Shown: positions 47,308-60,150 of the stretch, in pieces
Layout of the letters: each line of letters begins with the position of its first letter
How positions within the stretch are numbered: the first letter of the stretch is position 1
Source: Photobacterium profundum
GTDB taxonomy: Bacteria; Pseudomonadota; Gammaproteobacteria; Enterobacterales; Vibrionaceae
Direction: 5' to 3'
Assembly (NCBI RefSeq): GCF_003026285.1
Contig: NZ_PYOD01000001.1
Location: forward strand, 868,001-932,000
Length of the DNA: 64,000 nucleotides
The notes under the pieces: generated by a model
The model's database searches: none
What the model saw: only the letters and a program-made list of their open reading frames with translations
Told to the model about the DNA's origin: nothing
Position numbers and translations under genes: made by a program

Positions 47308-47574
47308 AAATTATTTATCAATCATAAAAACTTAATCATTTCATGTCAATAGAATCAATGTAACTGCAAAATATAGAATCAAATTCTGTGAATTTGATCA
47401 ACCATATCCAATATTTGAAATTCGTTCTAATTCTATAAAGTCTTATCTTTTTAGTAAGCAAGGCTATGCTTATTAATATTTGTAAAATATGATTTTGTTC
47501 TACTCTAAGTATGTAAGCAAAACCAAGCAGACAAAATTTATGAGACATGAACACTAAATAATGGAGTGAATGTT

Positions 47575-47751
47575 ATGAAAAAGCTCGCAACTATCTGTAC
47601 CGCGATAATGTTGTCAGCAAGTTTTAGTACTTCAGCTTTTATACTTACAGGTCAAGAGGCAGATTTACCCGAAGAAGCCGTTAAACAGTGTGCAACAGCT
47701 AAAAACTTCACTGTTTGTGTTAATAATTACAAACAGGTGCATAAGAAATGA
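47575..47751 (+). CDS. Small exported protein of unknown function, 58 residues
   Basis: The product starts MKKLATICTAIMLSASFSTSA, a good signal peptide, leaving a mature part of about 37 residues with two cysteines (QCATAKNFTVCVNNY) that could form a disulfide. ATG 47575 has GGAG eight bases upstream; a GTG nine bases earlier is possible. A terminator shared with gltX follows. I recognise no family. Confidence 0.75.
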   Translation: MKKLATICTAIMLSASFSTSAFILTGQEADLPEEAVKQCATAKNFTVCVNNYKQVHKK

Positions 47752-47755
47752 AAAA

Positions 47756-47782
47756 AAAGGAAGAGATTAACTCTCTTCCTTT
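47756..47782. terminator. Bidirectional terminator between the small exported protein gene and gltX
   Basis: Perfect 11-bp arms AAAGGAAGAGA/TCTCTTCCTTT with a five-base loop, with A and T tracts on the two sides, between convergent genes. Confidence 0.9.
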
Positions 47783-47807
47783 AAATTAACGTTTAACAAC
47801 TCAATAA

Positions 47808-49232
47808 TTATGCGTTTGCTTCACGTTCAGCAATGAATGCTAGTGCCATCGTAATACGATTAACAACACGCTTTTTACCAATCAACATCATGGTTGCATC
47901 AACCGAAGGCGATTGGCCTTGACCAGTAACAGCAACACGTAAAGGCATACCGACTTTACCCATACCGACTTCAAGTTCAGTACACGTGTCTGCAATTACG
48001 ACATGCAGGTTTTCAGTATTCCATTCTTCAAGCGCTTCTACTTTAGATAACACTAAAGCTAATGCATCTTTTGCGACAGGGCGTAAGTGCTTCTTCGCAG
48101 CACCAGCTTCAAACTCGCTAAAGTCTTGGTAGAAGTAACGCGATTGATCAGCTAATTCGATTAGCGTATTACAACGCTCGCCGACTAATCCAATTACATC
48201 GGTAATTTTAGGGCCGTTTGCTGTATCAATTTCTTTTTGATCAAGGTGCCATTGCAAGTATTTTGCAACATATTCAGGTTCAGCAGTCTTGATATAATGG
48301 TTATTCAACCACAGTAACTTATCTGTATTGAATGCAGACGCTGATTTACTGATTGATTCAAGGCTAAATAAGTTAATCATCTCTTCCATAGAGAAGATCT
48401 CTTGATCACCATGAGACCAACCTAAACGGATTAGGTAATTAAGTAATGCCTGCGGTAAATAACCTTCATCACGATACTGCATTACGCTAACTGCACCATG
48501 GCGCTTAGACAATTTAGCGCCATCATCGCCAAGAATCATTGCACAGTGTGCGAATTCTGGTACTGGTGCACCGAGTGCTTCATAAATATTGATCTGACGA
48601 GGGGTATTGTTGATGTGATCTTCACCACGAACAACCTGAGTAATGCCCATATCCCAATCATCAATCACAACACAGAAGTTATATGTTGGGCTGCCATCAG
48701 TACGACGAATAATCAGATCGTCAAGCTCACTATTAGCAATTTCGATGCGACCACGAACTTTATCTTCAAATACAACCGTACCTTCTTTCGGGTTACGGAA
48801 TCGAATACAGAATGCGCTATCTTCTGTTGCAGCTGCATTGGCCGCTACAATTTTTGGATGGTTAGCATCGTAACGAGGCTTAACACCTGCTGCCATTTGC
48901 TCTTCACGAAGTTCGTCTAGTAACTCTTTCGGGCAGTAGCACTTATACGCTTTATCTTCAGCTAATAGTTGATCGACCAACTGATTATAACGATCAAAAC
49001 GCTTAGTCTGGTAGTAAGGACCTTCATCCCAATCCATTCCTAGCCATTCCATGCCTTCAAGAATGGCATCGATCGCTTCTTGTGTAGAGCGTTCAAGGTC
49101 AGTATCTTCGATACGAAGTACAAATTCGCCGCCCATGTGCTTAGCAAATAACCATGAATATAGTGCTGTACGAGCACCACCTACGTGCAGAAAGCCTGTT
49201 GGGCTTGGTGCAAAGCGAGTTTTAACCGTCAT
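47808..49232 (-). CDS. gltX: Glutamyl-tRNA synthetase
   Basis: The 474-residue product is a class I synthetase with the HIGH-type motif HVGG in [18 protein letters not shown] (residues 8-24) and the KMSKS-type KLSKR in [14 protein letters not shown]. Conserved [17 protein letters not shown] is present. It charges tRNA-Glu for translation and tetrapyrrole synthesis. ATG start. Confidence 0.98.
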   Translation of the reverse strand: MTVKTRFAPSPTGFLHVGGARTALYSWLFAKHMGGEFVLRIEDTDLERSTQEAIDAILEGMEWLGMDWDEGPYYQTKRFDRYNQLVDQLLAEDKAYKCYCPKELLDELREEQMAAGVKPRYDANHPKIVAANAAATEDSAFCIRFRNPKEGTVVFEDKVRGRIEIANSELDDLIIRRTDGSPTYNFCVVIDDWDMGITQVVRGEDHINNTPRQINIYEALGAPVPEFAHCAMILGDDGAKLSKRHGAVSVMQYRDEGYLPQALLNYLIRLGWSHGDQEIFSMEEMINLFSLESISKSASAFNTDKLLWLNNHYIKTAEPEYVAKYLQWHLDQKEIDTANGPKITDVIGLVGERCNTLIELADQSRYFYQDFSEFEAGAAKKHLRPVAKDALALVLSKVEALEEWNTENLHVVIADTCTELEVGMGKVGMPLRVAVTGQGQSPSVDATMMLIGKKRVVNRITMALAFIAEREANA

Positions 49233-49448
49233 GTAAATTTACCTTATGAATAAAGGATCAGGCAGTGAGGGCCACTGCATTAAGATTATTGCGGGGTATT
49301 TTAACACTGTGAAGTAAATCTACAATCACCAGTGATAAGAAGAAAGAAGGAGTAATTCACCCCACCATATTCACAATCGATGAGGTGCAATAAATAATGA
49401 TGAATATTCGCGGGCTACCAAATAGTAACTGCAGTGGTATCTACTTCA

Positions 49449-50078
49449 TTATTTTAAGTTTTTCATAGCCCACTGCATGAACTGTTGTTGTTCATCGGCT
49501 GATAAATTACTAAACGTATTATGTAAAAATGTCATTTTGGCTGCAGGGTTTGGTGTAACCGATTGAGGGGCAATTGCAGTGTAACTAGCAATAGTCACAG
49601 CGGCACGCCCTTCTTGCCCTTGATTGTAAGCCTGTAACTCTTGCTGATAGTCACGGAAAGATTGCATCCCACTCGCATTTAATACATCAATTTTATAGTT
49701 AATATTTTTGCCATTAACATCCGTAAAAACAAAAGATGGCGATTTCTCAAAGGCTTTGGCTTCTTGAATTGTGCGCATTTTGTCGTAAGTAAGCGATAAC
49801 GGTTGATCGTTAGCGTTGAATTTCAATATATACGACGGAGAATTATATTTTCGGCGCTTCGCATCTTCAAAAACAATTTGTCCGACCGTAATTAAAATTT
49901 GATTTTCACCTTTTTGAATATCAACTTGTTGTTCGGGAGAAAAAATACCGTTACCAACTTTGCCACCGTTCACTACAATCGGGTTAATTTCTGGTTGAAG
50001 TGTCAATACTGTATCTGCAGCAGCTTGCCCGCTTCCAAGTGCCAATAAGATCGCAACACCGAGTGATTTCATTTTCAT
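49449..50078 (-). CDS. DUF2057 (YccT-like) periplasmic protein
   Basis: With ATG 50078 the product is about 209 residues with a signal peptide (MKMKSLGVAILLALGSGQAAA) and the DUF2057 pattern near the mature N-terminus: VNGGKVGNG, KGENQILITVGQIVFED, then SPSYILKF. The cellular role of the family is not established. AGGG lies about ten bases before the start. It is 72 bp after the porin gene, possibly read through from it. Confidence 0.8.
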   Translation of the reverse strand: MKMKSLGVAILLALGSGQAAADTVLTLQPEINPIVVNGGKVGNGIFSPEQQVDIQKGENQILITVGQIVFEDAKRRKYNSPSYILKFNANDQPLSLTYDKMRTIQEAKAFEKSPSFVFTDVNGKNINYKIDVLNASGMQSFRDYQQELQAYNQGQEGRAAVTIASYTAIAPQSVTPNPAAKMTFLHNTFSNLSADEQQQFMQWAMKNLK

Positions 50079-50149
50079 AATATTTGCCCTGTAATACAAC
50101 AAGAAAGGGCGAACGTCTTCGCCCTTGGATTAATGGTTGAATCTACAGA

Positions 50150-51256
50150 TTAGAAGTAGTATTCAACACCTACAGATAACTCATCAAATGAACCTGATTT
50201 CCAACGCTCTTTACCATCGGCACCAACAGCCGCATCACCAAAGTCATTAGTACGCGCACGCGCATACAACACAGCTGATGGGTCAACAAAGTACATGGCT
50301 TGAACTGAGATGACATCATCATCAGTATTCTTTATGGTTTTCCCATCAACTTCTAACTCAAAATTGGCAGCATATGCCGCTTTAAATTGCCAATCACCAG
50401 TGGTGTACATAAGGCCTGTAGAAATTGCGTCTTGCTTCTCGTCACGACCAACTTTCGTTGATGCTTCCATGTATTTGTATTGAGCGAAGAATGAAATACC
50501 GTTATCAAACCAACCTTGAAGACCTAATAAATACGTGTCATTTTCCCAATCTTGGCCTTCAGATTCAATATTACGGTTGCCTTCATACGCAGCATCAAAC
50601 TGGAGAAAACCTATATTATAGTGCGCTGCAAGGCCGCCCCAGTAATCGTCACCAGAACCTGTACTTGCAGAATCACCAGCACCGACAGCCACATCAAAAC
50701 TTAAACCCCCCGCATAAGTTGGAGAATCCCAACGAATGGTATTTGATTGACGATCTTGGTATTTAGCGCCACCAATTGAACCACCCCAATCGTATACATC
50801 ACCCAAACCAGGGTTCGACGCAGGCCAGTCAATTAACTCGTAAATAGGTGTTAATACACGCCCTAAACGAACTTGACCTAACTGGTCACTCTCAAAACCA
50901 ACAAAGGTGTCACGTTCACCAAGACCAGCACCCTCACCACCAAAACTAGGATCAACATAACCGCCTTCGATCTGCCAAATAAATTTAGGACCGAAGTTTT
51001 TAAATTGCTTTGAGCCACGGAAACCGATACGTGACTCATTATTTAATTGAGTGCCACCAAGGTCATCATTCACCGCTTTATCACCCGTATCATAATCACG
51101 ATACGCCGCTTGCAGTGCAATAATACCGTAAACTTCATATGATGCTGAATCTTGTAATTGTTGGCTATCAACCCCATCGCCATCAGCGGCAAAAACAGAA
51201 GCAGATAACACTAAAGAAGAGACTGCTAAACCTAATATCGTTTTTTTAAATTCCAT
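50150..51256 (-). CDS. Outer-membrane porin (Gram-negative porin family), leader hairpin type
   Basis: The 368-residue product has a signal peptide (MEFKKTILGLAVSSLVLSASVFA), a mature start ADGDGVDSQQ, 16-strand porin features (SRIGFRGSKQFKNFG, LGQVRLGRVLTPIYE) and a terminal Phe (VGVEYYF). It is acidic, like OmpU/OmpH-type marine porins. The mRNA leader carries a conserved hairpin shared with the ChiP-like gene, and the TAGGAGTTATCC start context is nearly identical. Confidence 0.92.
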   Translation of the reverse strand: MEFKKTILGLAVSSLVLSASVFAADGDGVDSQQLQDSASYEVYGIIALQAAYRDYDTGDKAVNDDLGGTQLNNESRIGFRGSKQFKNFGPKFIWQIEGGYVDPSFGGEGAGLGERDTFVGFESDQLGQVRLGRVLTPIYELIDWPASNPGLGDVYDWGGSIGGAKYQDRQSNTIRWDSPTYAGGLSFDVAVGAGDSASTGSGDDYWGGLAAHYNIGFLQFDAAYEGNRNIESEGQDWENDTYLLGLQGWFDNGISFFAQYKYMEASTKVGRDEKQDAISTGLMYTTGDWQFKAAYAANFELEVDGKTIKNTDDDVISVQAMYFVDPSAVLYARARTNDFGDAAVGADGKERWKSGSFDELSVGVEYYF

Positions 51257-51287
51257 GGATAACTCCTAATAATAAAATAGCTGTATA

Positions 51288-51327
51288 TGTATGCATCCTT
51301 AAGTTGGCCGCCGAAGGTCTGCATACA
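51288..51327 (-). promoter_or_regulatory. Conserved leader hairpin A, upstream of the second porin
   Basis: On the minus strand TGTATGCA and TGCATACA form the outer stem, CCTT and AAGG an inner stem, and the loop is CGGCGGCCAACTT. It is 31 nt before the ATG. Loop and flanks match hairpin B at 53856-53897, but the outer stems are unrelated in sequence while still fully complementary, as expected for a functional RNA structure. Confidence 0.75.
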
Positions 51328-51999
51328 AGATATTTATAAACATTGTTTCAATAGGAGAAGAGGTTACAAGCTTTTTTTATTTCAGGAAGTTAACGCAGGA
51401 GAATTTATGACCGCGTTCAAACTAGATAAATATAAAAATAAATAAATACATTAAAGTCAGTAACTTGCAAGGGAATCATTAAAATACATAAACGTCAAAA
51501 CATCATACTGACTGTGAATCAACTCTCATAAAGCCAAATTTGGAAGGATAAAAGCAGACCCATTGCGCGTGAATTTACAAATACATGCTTTGTTTTATAT
51601 TTATTGAGAGCAAAAAAATGATCTACCTCGCAATTTGAAATAGAAGCATTGAACTAGTTAACCCGATTCTCTCTAAAATTGACGTTTTTATTTAATACAT
51701 ATTTAGCATTAGCAATTAAGCTACATAAGCATCAAATACTCCAAAAAGGAATTCTACTAATTCATATCAATATCCAATAGAAGCAGTTAAAAACAGTAAG
51801 ATACAGTATTCACAAATCAAATAATGCCCAGCGGTAACGATCACTAATTCACATTGCTGCGATTGGCCTCTAATAATCATTATTAATTTTATAGAAAGAA
51901 GTACAAGATTATAACGAACAAAAGATAGGACTTAGATATGGATTATTAAGTATTAGGCTAAAATAAATCATCAATTAAATTAAAAGCCTTATAAAAACC

Positions 52000-52015
52000 G
52001 GAGAGTCCGTTCTCC
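52000..52015 (-). terminator. Short terminator after the small exported peptide gene
   Basis: GGAGA/TCTCC arms with a six-base loop, followed on the minus strand by GGTTTTTAT, 13 bp after the stop. Confidence 0.65.
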
Positions 52016-52028
52016 AATATTACACTAT

Positions 52029-52229
52029 TTAAAAATCAGCTGGATTTCCTTTCCCCCCCAGAGTTCGGCAATTAAACCAAGGTACAAAAACTGTTTCACC
52101 AGAAGGAAGTTTACAGTATGTTTGACCAAACCCACCGCCATTACCGCCAGAAGAAGAAGCACTAACTGGTGAAGACAATAGCAATACCATAAATAAACTT
52201 GAAGCAAGAAAAGTTAACTTGGATTTCAT
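52029..52229 (-). CDS. Small exported Gly-rich peptide of unknown function, 66 residues
   Basis: The product has a signal peptide (MKSKLTFLASSLFMVLLLSS, cleavage near VSA-S) and a mature part of about 42 residues beginning SSSGGNGGGFGQTYCKL, with two cysteines 15 residues apart and a PWFNC segment. There is no lipobox. GGGGG precedes the ATG. It lies downstream of the ChiP-like gene but after that gene's terminator, so it is probably a separate unit. In E. coli chiP is followed by the small lipoprotein gene chiQ; this peptide is not similar to it as far as I can see. Confidence 0.72.
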   Translation of the reverse strand: MKSKLTFLASSLFMVLLLSSPVSASSSGGNGGGFGQTYCKLPSGETVFVPWFNCRTLGGKGNPADF

Positions 52230-52361
52230 ATAACCCCCATAAGAATGTGACTTTTGTCACACTGAGTATAGGAGTTAATAATATACATGCCATTTTATAG
52301 AATTAATTTTCATCAAAAATTTATATACTTATTTACAGTTTCTTTTTTCAATACAAAATAA

Positions 52362-52387
52362 AAGTCAGCCTAAGATAAGGCTGACTT
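52362..52387 (-). terminator. Intrinsic terminator after the ChiP-like gene
   Basis: Perfect 10-bp arms AAGTCAGCCT/AGGCTGACTT with a six-base loop, followed on the minus strand by TTATTTT, 26 bp after the stop. Confidence 0.9.
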
Positions 52388-52412
52388 AATTAAAATACTG
52401 CTAAATAAATGA

Positions 52413-53828
52413 TTAGTTGAAGCTATAAGGAATAATTACCTGCAAACGTAAATCTGTTTCATCAGCAGATGCCGCACCTGTATATTCATCACGCTCTAGC
52501 ACTGTACCGTGTAAACGTACTGTTGTACCTTTTAATGAGCCATACTGAAGAGAATATGCAACTGTTGCATTAAATGCGTACTCACTTTCATAATCCCAAT
52601 CGCCTTTAGCACCTTCAGCTGCAGATTTACCACCAGTACCGTAACCAAAGCCTAGGTAGTAATTCCAACCATTACCTTGGTTGTAAGCAACACGGTTGTA
52701 CCATGATAATTCACCAGATTTGTTCCAGTCAGATAGTGCATCCCACCATAGAGAGTAATTACCATTTGTCATACCGTAGGTGTAAATCATACGAGGGTTA
52801 ACATCACGGTCATTTTCACTTGATGCGTATTGCACATCAGACATCCATGAAACTTTACCGAAGTTTGCATTAAATGACAGACCAGTCGTATAACCAAGAC
52901 CTTCATATTGATCATCATCATCTACACCGTAGAAATCATAAGCAATGGTCATAGTATCGTTAATGTTATAGCGTGCGTATGCTTTATAGCCTGTTGTATC
53001 AACTTCTTCACGCTTGCCTGAAACAACGTTATTAGCCCAATCAACATCGGCATAACTAACATCGGTAGTCTGACCTAGACCAAACTGCAAGAATAAATCT
53101 TTCGTAGCATCGACTTGTAGACCTAGCGAGTGAGTAATACCCCAGCTCGTATCAGACCAAAGAGCTGGTGCGTAATCATCTTCACTTAATAACCAAGGAG
53201 CGGTGTATTGATCAGCAATGAAGTATGTCGCTTTCACTTTACCAAAGTTAGCATTCAATTCTGCACCACGGTATGTACCAGGAACGAATGACCAAACATT
53301 ACCAACAGTACCGTTACCATTTGCCTGTAGCATGCCGAAACGAGCATCAAAGTTTTCGCCAGCTTTGAATTTTAGCGCAGCCTTATACAGTTTAAGCTGT
53401 TCACCTTCACCTGAGCCCCAATCAAGGTTATTACAGGTTGAAATTTCATTACATAGATACTCACCAGTACCACCGTTTACAGCACTGTCGTTATATAGAT
53501 CACCAGAGTAATAGCCGCCGATATCAGCACCTAACCAGCCGTCATGATAACCAGAAGTAAAATCTAAAATGGCATTGTAAGAAGAGTAGTTCAAACGGCT
53601 CCAAGTATCGCCATCCTTTCCACCAGGCTTACCAGAAGTACGAGTACGAGCACGCGTATCAACAATAAAAGTACCATTCAAGGCTGAATCTGCCATGAAC
53701 TCGTTGATAGCCTCAACGTATTGGTCACCCGCTGCACTTTCTGTCGATGCCTGTACAGGCATTGCTACCACACCAAACATTGCAGCAGTTAAGGCAGAAA
53801 CCTTAAATAAATTTGAACGATTTTCCAT
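52413..53828 (-). CDS. chiP: OprD-family outer-membrane porin, probable chitoporin
   Basis: The 471-residue product has a signal peptide (about 1-27, AMPVQA). Features shared with E. coli ChiP (YbfM) are an early LDFTSGYHDGWLGADIGGYY-like segment, YKAALKFK followed by WSFVPGTYRGAE and ANFG, a late LWWDALSDWNKSGE, and an ending in VIIPYSFN. ChiP imports chitooligosaccharides; the substrate here is inferred from these matches. The leader carries conserved hairpin B. In enterobacteria chiP translation is controlled by an sRNA (ChiX) at its leader, which makes this structured leader notable. Confidence 0.78.
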   Translation of the reverse strand: MENRSNLFKVSALTAAMFGVVAMPVQASTESAAGDQYVEAINEFMADSALNGTFIVDTRARTRTSGKPGGKDGDTWSRLNYSSYNAILDFTSGYHDGWLGADIGGYYSGDLYNDSAVNGGTGEYLCNEISTCNNLDWGSGEGEQLKLYKAALKFKAGENFDARFGMLQANGNGTVGNVWSFVPGTYRGAELNANFGKVKATYFIADQYTAPWLLSEDDYAPALWSDTSWGITHSLGLQVDATKDLFLQFGLGQTTDVSYADVDWANNVVSGKREEVDTTGYKAYARYNINDTMTIAYDFYGVDDDDQYEGLGYTTGLSFNANFGKVSWMSDVQYASSENDRDVNPRMIYTYGMTNGNYSLWWDALSDWNKSGELSWYNRVAYNQGNGWNYYLGFGYGTGGKSAAEGAKGDWDYESEYAFNATVAYSLQYGSLKGTTVRLHGTVLERDEYTGAASADETDLRLQVIIPYSFN

Positions 53829-53855
53829 GGAATAACTCCTAAAAATACTAGCTGT

Positions 53856-53897
53856 TTACTTGAGTCTTAAAGGTTGGCCGCCGAAGACATCAAGTAA
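53856..53897 (-). promoter_or_regulatory. Conserved leader hairpin B, upstream of the ChiP-like porin
   Basis: On the minus strand TTACTTGA/TCAAGTAA form the outer stem and TCTT/AAGA the inner stem; the loop contains CGGCGGCCAACC. It is 27 nt before the ATG. The loop and the downstream leader (ACAGCTA, TTAGGAGTTAT) match those of hairpin A, while the stem sequence differs with pairing kept. Confidence 0.75.
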
Positions 53898-54312
53898 CTC
53901 TCCTATATGTCAGCTCAATTATCTAAATCAAACTAAATCATAATTTTTTAGTTCTTTATGAACCGCTGTGTTACTTCAGGTATAAGACTACTTTCGCAGC
54001 GCAAAACATCAATAACAACTTAATTAATTGTGTGAAAAATATGACGCAGTGCAAATTAATGACACAACAGTGATCAAGCTCAAACTCTCCAGCAATAAAT
54101 TTATAAATAAATAAAAATTCAATTAAAAACAATAGGTTAAATTAAAACCAAAAAGATTAAATGTGATATAACACGAGAAAGTAATCCATTCTGTTTTTAT
54201 TCGTATATAAATTTTTTAGATGTTTTAAAAAAGAAAATTGAACTATTTTGAAGAGAGATTAGTGAAGAAGAGGATTAATTGAATGATATTGAAAGGTCCA
54301 GATAAGAAAATA

Positions 54313-54339
54313 GCTGCCTATAGTTCAAAAATAGGCAGC
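54313..54339 (-). terminator. Intrinsic terminator after ligA
   Basis: Perfect 9-bp arms GCTGCCTAT/ATAGGCAGC with a nine-base loop, followed on the minus strand by TATTTTC, 17 bp after the stop. Confidence 0.88.
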
Positions 54340-54355
54340 CTTTATACAAACTTAA

Positions 54356-56485
<2,130 letters not shown>

Positions 56486-56503
56486 TTATTTGTCGATTAA
56501 GAA

Positions 56504-57631
<1,128 letters not shown>

Positions 57632-57979
57632 ATGAATACTCTAAATTAACTCGTTATCCCTGACGGGGTTAATGATAGTAAGATCTACCAGAGCTTACAA
57701 AATCAACATTGCTGATTTATAGCTGAATACTAACTAATGTACCAAAACTCAATTAATAATGAGAACACGAATGTCGCGATTCATGCAAGATAGTGCGGCT
57801 GAGCACAGAATCGGGCAAAAAATAAGCTAAAAAGACGTCATTTGCCTTCTCTTATTTTTCAGACAACGTGTTTGGTATTTGATTCCATACCGTACTGCCC
57901 GTTAACATGTCTCATAACCATGCCATCAAAACAACAATAATGTGGTGTTTTGAATGATGTATTTAGTAAGGAGAAATAA
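57632..57979. other. zipA-cysZ divergent intergenic region
   Basis: These 348 bp must carry both promoters. I see no gene, strong hairpin or convincing promoter pair beyond the cysZ ribosome-binding site (AAGGAG at about 57968-57973). Confidence 0.5.
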
Positions 57980-58741
57980 ATGCCACAACCACAAATCACT
58001 CAATCTCCAGCAAGCGGAGCTGGATATTTTTTCCGTGGAATGTCGTTAGCAATACAACCGGGAACCCGTCGCTTTGTTATTTTCCCATTATTTATCAATA
58101 TACTATTATTCGGTAGCGCATTTGGATTTGTTTTAAGCCAGCTGGGTGATTGGATAAATGGCTGGATAGCAGCATTGCCATCTTGGTTAGATTGGTTGTC
58201 GTACCTATTGTGGCCATTATTGGCAATTGCCACCTTAGTCATCTTTTCTTATATATTTAGTACGATCGCTAACTGGATAGCCGCCCCTTTTAATGGTTTA
58301 TTGGCTGAACATCTAGAAGCTAAGTTAACCGGAGAACCCGCGCCAGATACCGGATTAAAAGATATTCTTAAAGATCTTCCCCGCATCATGAACAGAGAAT
58401 GGATGAAGCTAAAATATTACCTGCCTAAAGCATTAGGGCTATTGATATTGCTTTGGATCCCTGCGATTGGCCAAACGGTAGGCCCAGTATTATGGTTTTT
58501 ATTCAGTGCATGGATGATGACGATTCAATATGCCGATTATCCATTCGATAACCACAAAGTACCCTTTCCAACAATGCGCGATGCATTAAAAGTAAAACGT
58601 GGTAAGTCATTAAGCTTTGGTAGCTTAGTAATGGTTTTCACCATGACACCAATTCTAAATTTATTTGTTATGCCCATTGCCGTATGTGGTGCTACTGCAA
58701 TGTGGGTTGATCATTACCGTGATCAACATAAGTTAAACTAA
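57980..58741 (+). CDS. cysZ: CysZ, sulfate uptake membrane protein
   Basis: The 253-residue product has four to five hydrophobic stretches and the family motifs [20 protein letters not shown] near the start and [13 protein letters not shown] late. CysZ imports sulfate for cysteine synthesis. AAGGAG precedes the ATG. It lies between zipA and cysK, the order known in E. coli (cysK-cysZ-zipA-lig), and feeds the same pathway as cysK. Confidence 0.95.
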   Translation: MPQPQITQSPASGAGYFFRGMSLAIQPGTRRFVIFPLFINILLFGSAFGFVLSQLGDWINGWIAALPSWLDWLSYLLWPLLAIATLVIFSYIFSTIANWIAAPFNGLLAEHLEAKLTGEPAPDTGLKDILKDLPRIMNREWMKLKYYLPKALGLLILLWIPAIGQTVGPVLWFLFSAWMMTIQYADYPFDNHKVPFPTMRDALKVKRGKSLSFGSLVMVFTMTPILNLFVMPIAVCGATAMWVDHYRDQHKLN

Positions 58742-58768
58742 GTATCCATCATTAAGTATCATCATATT

Positions 58769-58800
58769 GACGAGGAGCTTTTCCTCTCCTCGTCTTTCTT
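58769..58800 (+). terminator. Intrinsic terminator after cysZ
   Basis: Perfect 9-bp arms GACGAGGAG/CTCCTCGTC with an eight-base loop, then TTTCTT, 28 bp after the stop. cysK is therefore likely expressed from its own promoter. Confidence 0.88.
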
Positions 58801-58993
58801 CTTACGTCAAAATACCTACTCTTCAGCATAACTCCTCTTCATCACTCACTTGATTCAGCGTTATTCTCATTTTCAAACATTTTTTCTCCTCTTTATAACA
58901 ATAAGATATAACCATTAATTACTTTCCAAAATGCTATTCGTGTATATGCTTAATTAGTCTTAGGTTATAACGCGTAGCGAAGGAACGAAAAGT

Positions 58994-59962
58994 ATGAGCA
59001 AGATTTACGAAGATAATTCACTAACGATTGGCAACACTCCCTTAGTACGTCTTAACCGTGTTAGTAACGGTAATGTACTGGCAAAAATTGAAGCTCGTAA
59101 TCCTAGCTTCAGCGTAAAGTGCCGCATCGGTTCAAACATGATTTGGGATGCTGAAAAGAACGGTACACTAAAAGAAGGCGTTGAACTTGTAGAGCCAACC
59201 AGTGGTAATACTGGTATTGCTTTAGCCTTCGTTGCAGCAGCTCGCGGATATAAATTAACGTTAACGATGCCTGAAAGCATGAGCTTAGAGCGTCGTAAGC
59301 TGCTTAAAGCCCTGGGTGCCAATTTGGTACTTACCGAAGCGCCTAAGGGTATGAAAGGCGCGATAGAAAAAGCAGAAGAAATTGTTGCATCAGATCCGAG
59401 CAAATATCTACTCCTACAACAATTTAATAACCCTGCAAACCCTGAAATTCACGAGAAAACCACAGGACCTGAAATTTGGGACGCAACTGATGGCGAAATC
59501 GATGTACTCGTTTCAGGTGTAGGTACAGGTGGAACACTAACGGGTGTAAGCCGCTTCATTAAACACCAGAAAGGCAAAGCAATTACAACGGTTGCAGTAG
59601 AGCCTTCTGAATCACCGGTTATCACTCAAACGCTTAATGGCGATGATGTAAAACCAGCACCACACAAAATTCAAGGTATTGGTGCAGGCTTCATTCCTGG
59701 AAACCTAGACTTAACATTGATTGATGAGGTCGAATTAGTTAGCTCAGAAGAAGCTATCGCTATGACACGCCGCTTAATGGAAGAAGAAGGTATTCTTGCT
59801 GGTATTTCCTCTGGCGCTGCTGTCGTTGCTGCAAATAAAATAGCTGCTCGACCTGAGTTTGCAGGAAAAAATATTGTCGTAGTGTTACCTAGCTCAGGTG
59901 AAAGGTACCTATCAACAGCACTTTTTGCAGGCATCTTCACAGAAAAAGAAAACCAACAGTGA
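58994..59962 (+). CDS. cysK: Cysteine synthase A (O-acetylserine sulfhydrylase)
   Basis: The 322-residue PLP enzyme has catalytic Lys42 in [11 protein letters not shown], the substrate loop PTSGNTGIA, and the PLP-phosphate Gly loop [10 protein letters not shown]. It condenses O-acetylserine with sulfide to form cysteine. AAGGA precedes ATG 58994. The length equals E. coli CysK within one residue. Confidence 0.97.
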   Translation: MSKIYEDNSLTIGNTPLVRLNRVSNGNVLAKIEARNPSFSVKCRIGSNMIWDAEKNGTLKEGVELVEPTSGNTGIALAFVAAARGYKLTLTMPESMSLERRKLLKALGANLVLTEAPKGMKGAIEKAEEIVASDPSKYLLLQQFNNPANPEIHEKTTGPEIWDATDGEIDVLVSGVGTGGTLTGVSRFIKHQKGKAITTVAVEPSESPVITQTLNGDDVKPAPHKIQGIGAGFIPGNLDLTLIDEVELVSSEEAIAMTRRLMEEEGILAGISSGAAVVAANKIAARPEFAGKNIVVVLPSSGERYLSTALFAGIFTEKENQQ

Positions 59963-59999
59963 TCACATTTTAATGTGATCTATACCAAGTTGACGTTCG

Positions 60000-60026
60000 A
60001 AAAAGCTCCTTCAAGGGGCTTTTTTG
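60000..60026 (+). terminator. Intrinsic terminator after cysK
   Basis: AAAAAGC/GCTTTTT with inner CCTT/AAGG and one T-G pair, directly followed by T residues. Confidence 0.85.
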
Positions 60027-60116
60027 TTGCATTTTGTTCTCAGCTTGATTATAAAACCGAAGCGCTTTATTTTAAGCATCGAAATAAAAGGGTCTTTAGA
60101 CCTACATTAGTGCGAC

Positions 60117-60150
60117 CCAAGTCAAAATATTTCATGAAAAATTGACTTGG
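60117..60150. repeat. Inverted repeat upstream of ptsH
   Basis: CCAAGTCAA (60117-60125) and TTGACTTGG (60142-60150) are perfect 9-bp arms separated by 16 bases, just upstream of the tentative ptsH promoter. It could be an operator for a dimeric regulator or an attenuator stem; I do not recognise the motif. Confidence 0.6.

Larger units (their letters stand above)
51257..52028. other. Long intergenic region upstream of the second porin gene
   Basis: About 770 bp. Near the porin it holds the leader hairpin (51288-51327) and presumably the promoter, which I could not pin down. The far end holds the terminator of the small exported peptide gene. The remaining 650 bp or so is AT-rich with only very short frames. 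Such long upstream regions are common before regulated porin genes. Confidence 0.6.
53829..54355. other. Intergenic region between ligA and the ChiP-like gene
   Basis: About 527 bp. It holds leader hairpin B near the porin gene, a possible TTGATT-N18-TATAGG sigma-70 element (minus strand) directly upstream of that hairpin, and the ligA terminator at the other end. The middle is AT-rich without genes. Confidence 0.6.

Noticed and set aside
47378..47398. ATCAAATTC/GAATTTGAT inverted repeat between tRNA-Ala and the 58-residue protein gene
   Set aside because: An AT-rich 9-bp dyad in AT-rich DNA with no gene start close by; not distinguishable from chance.
51407..51445. A 12-codon frame with a good AGGAG site upstream of the second porin
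   Set aside because: It runs opposite to the porin and encodes a Lys-rich dodecapeptide without any support; such frames arise easily in AT-rich DNA.
59963..59985. GATCACATTTTAATGTGATC right after cysK, looking like a CRP-related palindrome
   Set aside because: The half-sites are in the wrong order for CRP (TGTGA must come first, TCACA last) and it sits just after a stop codon; more likely a simple hairpin before the terminator.
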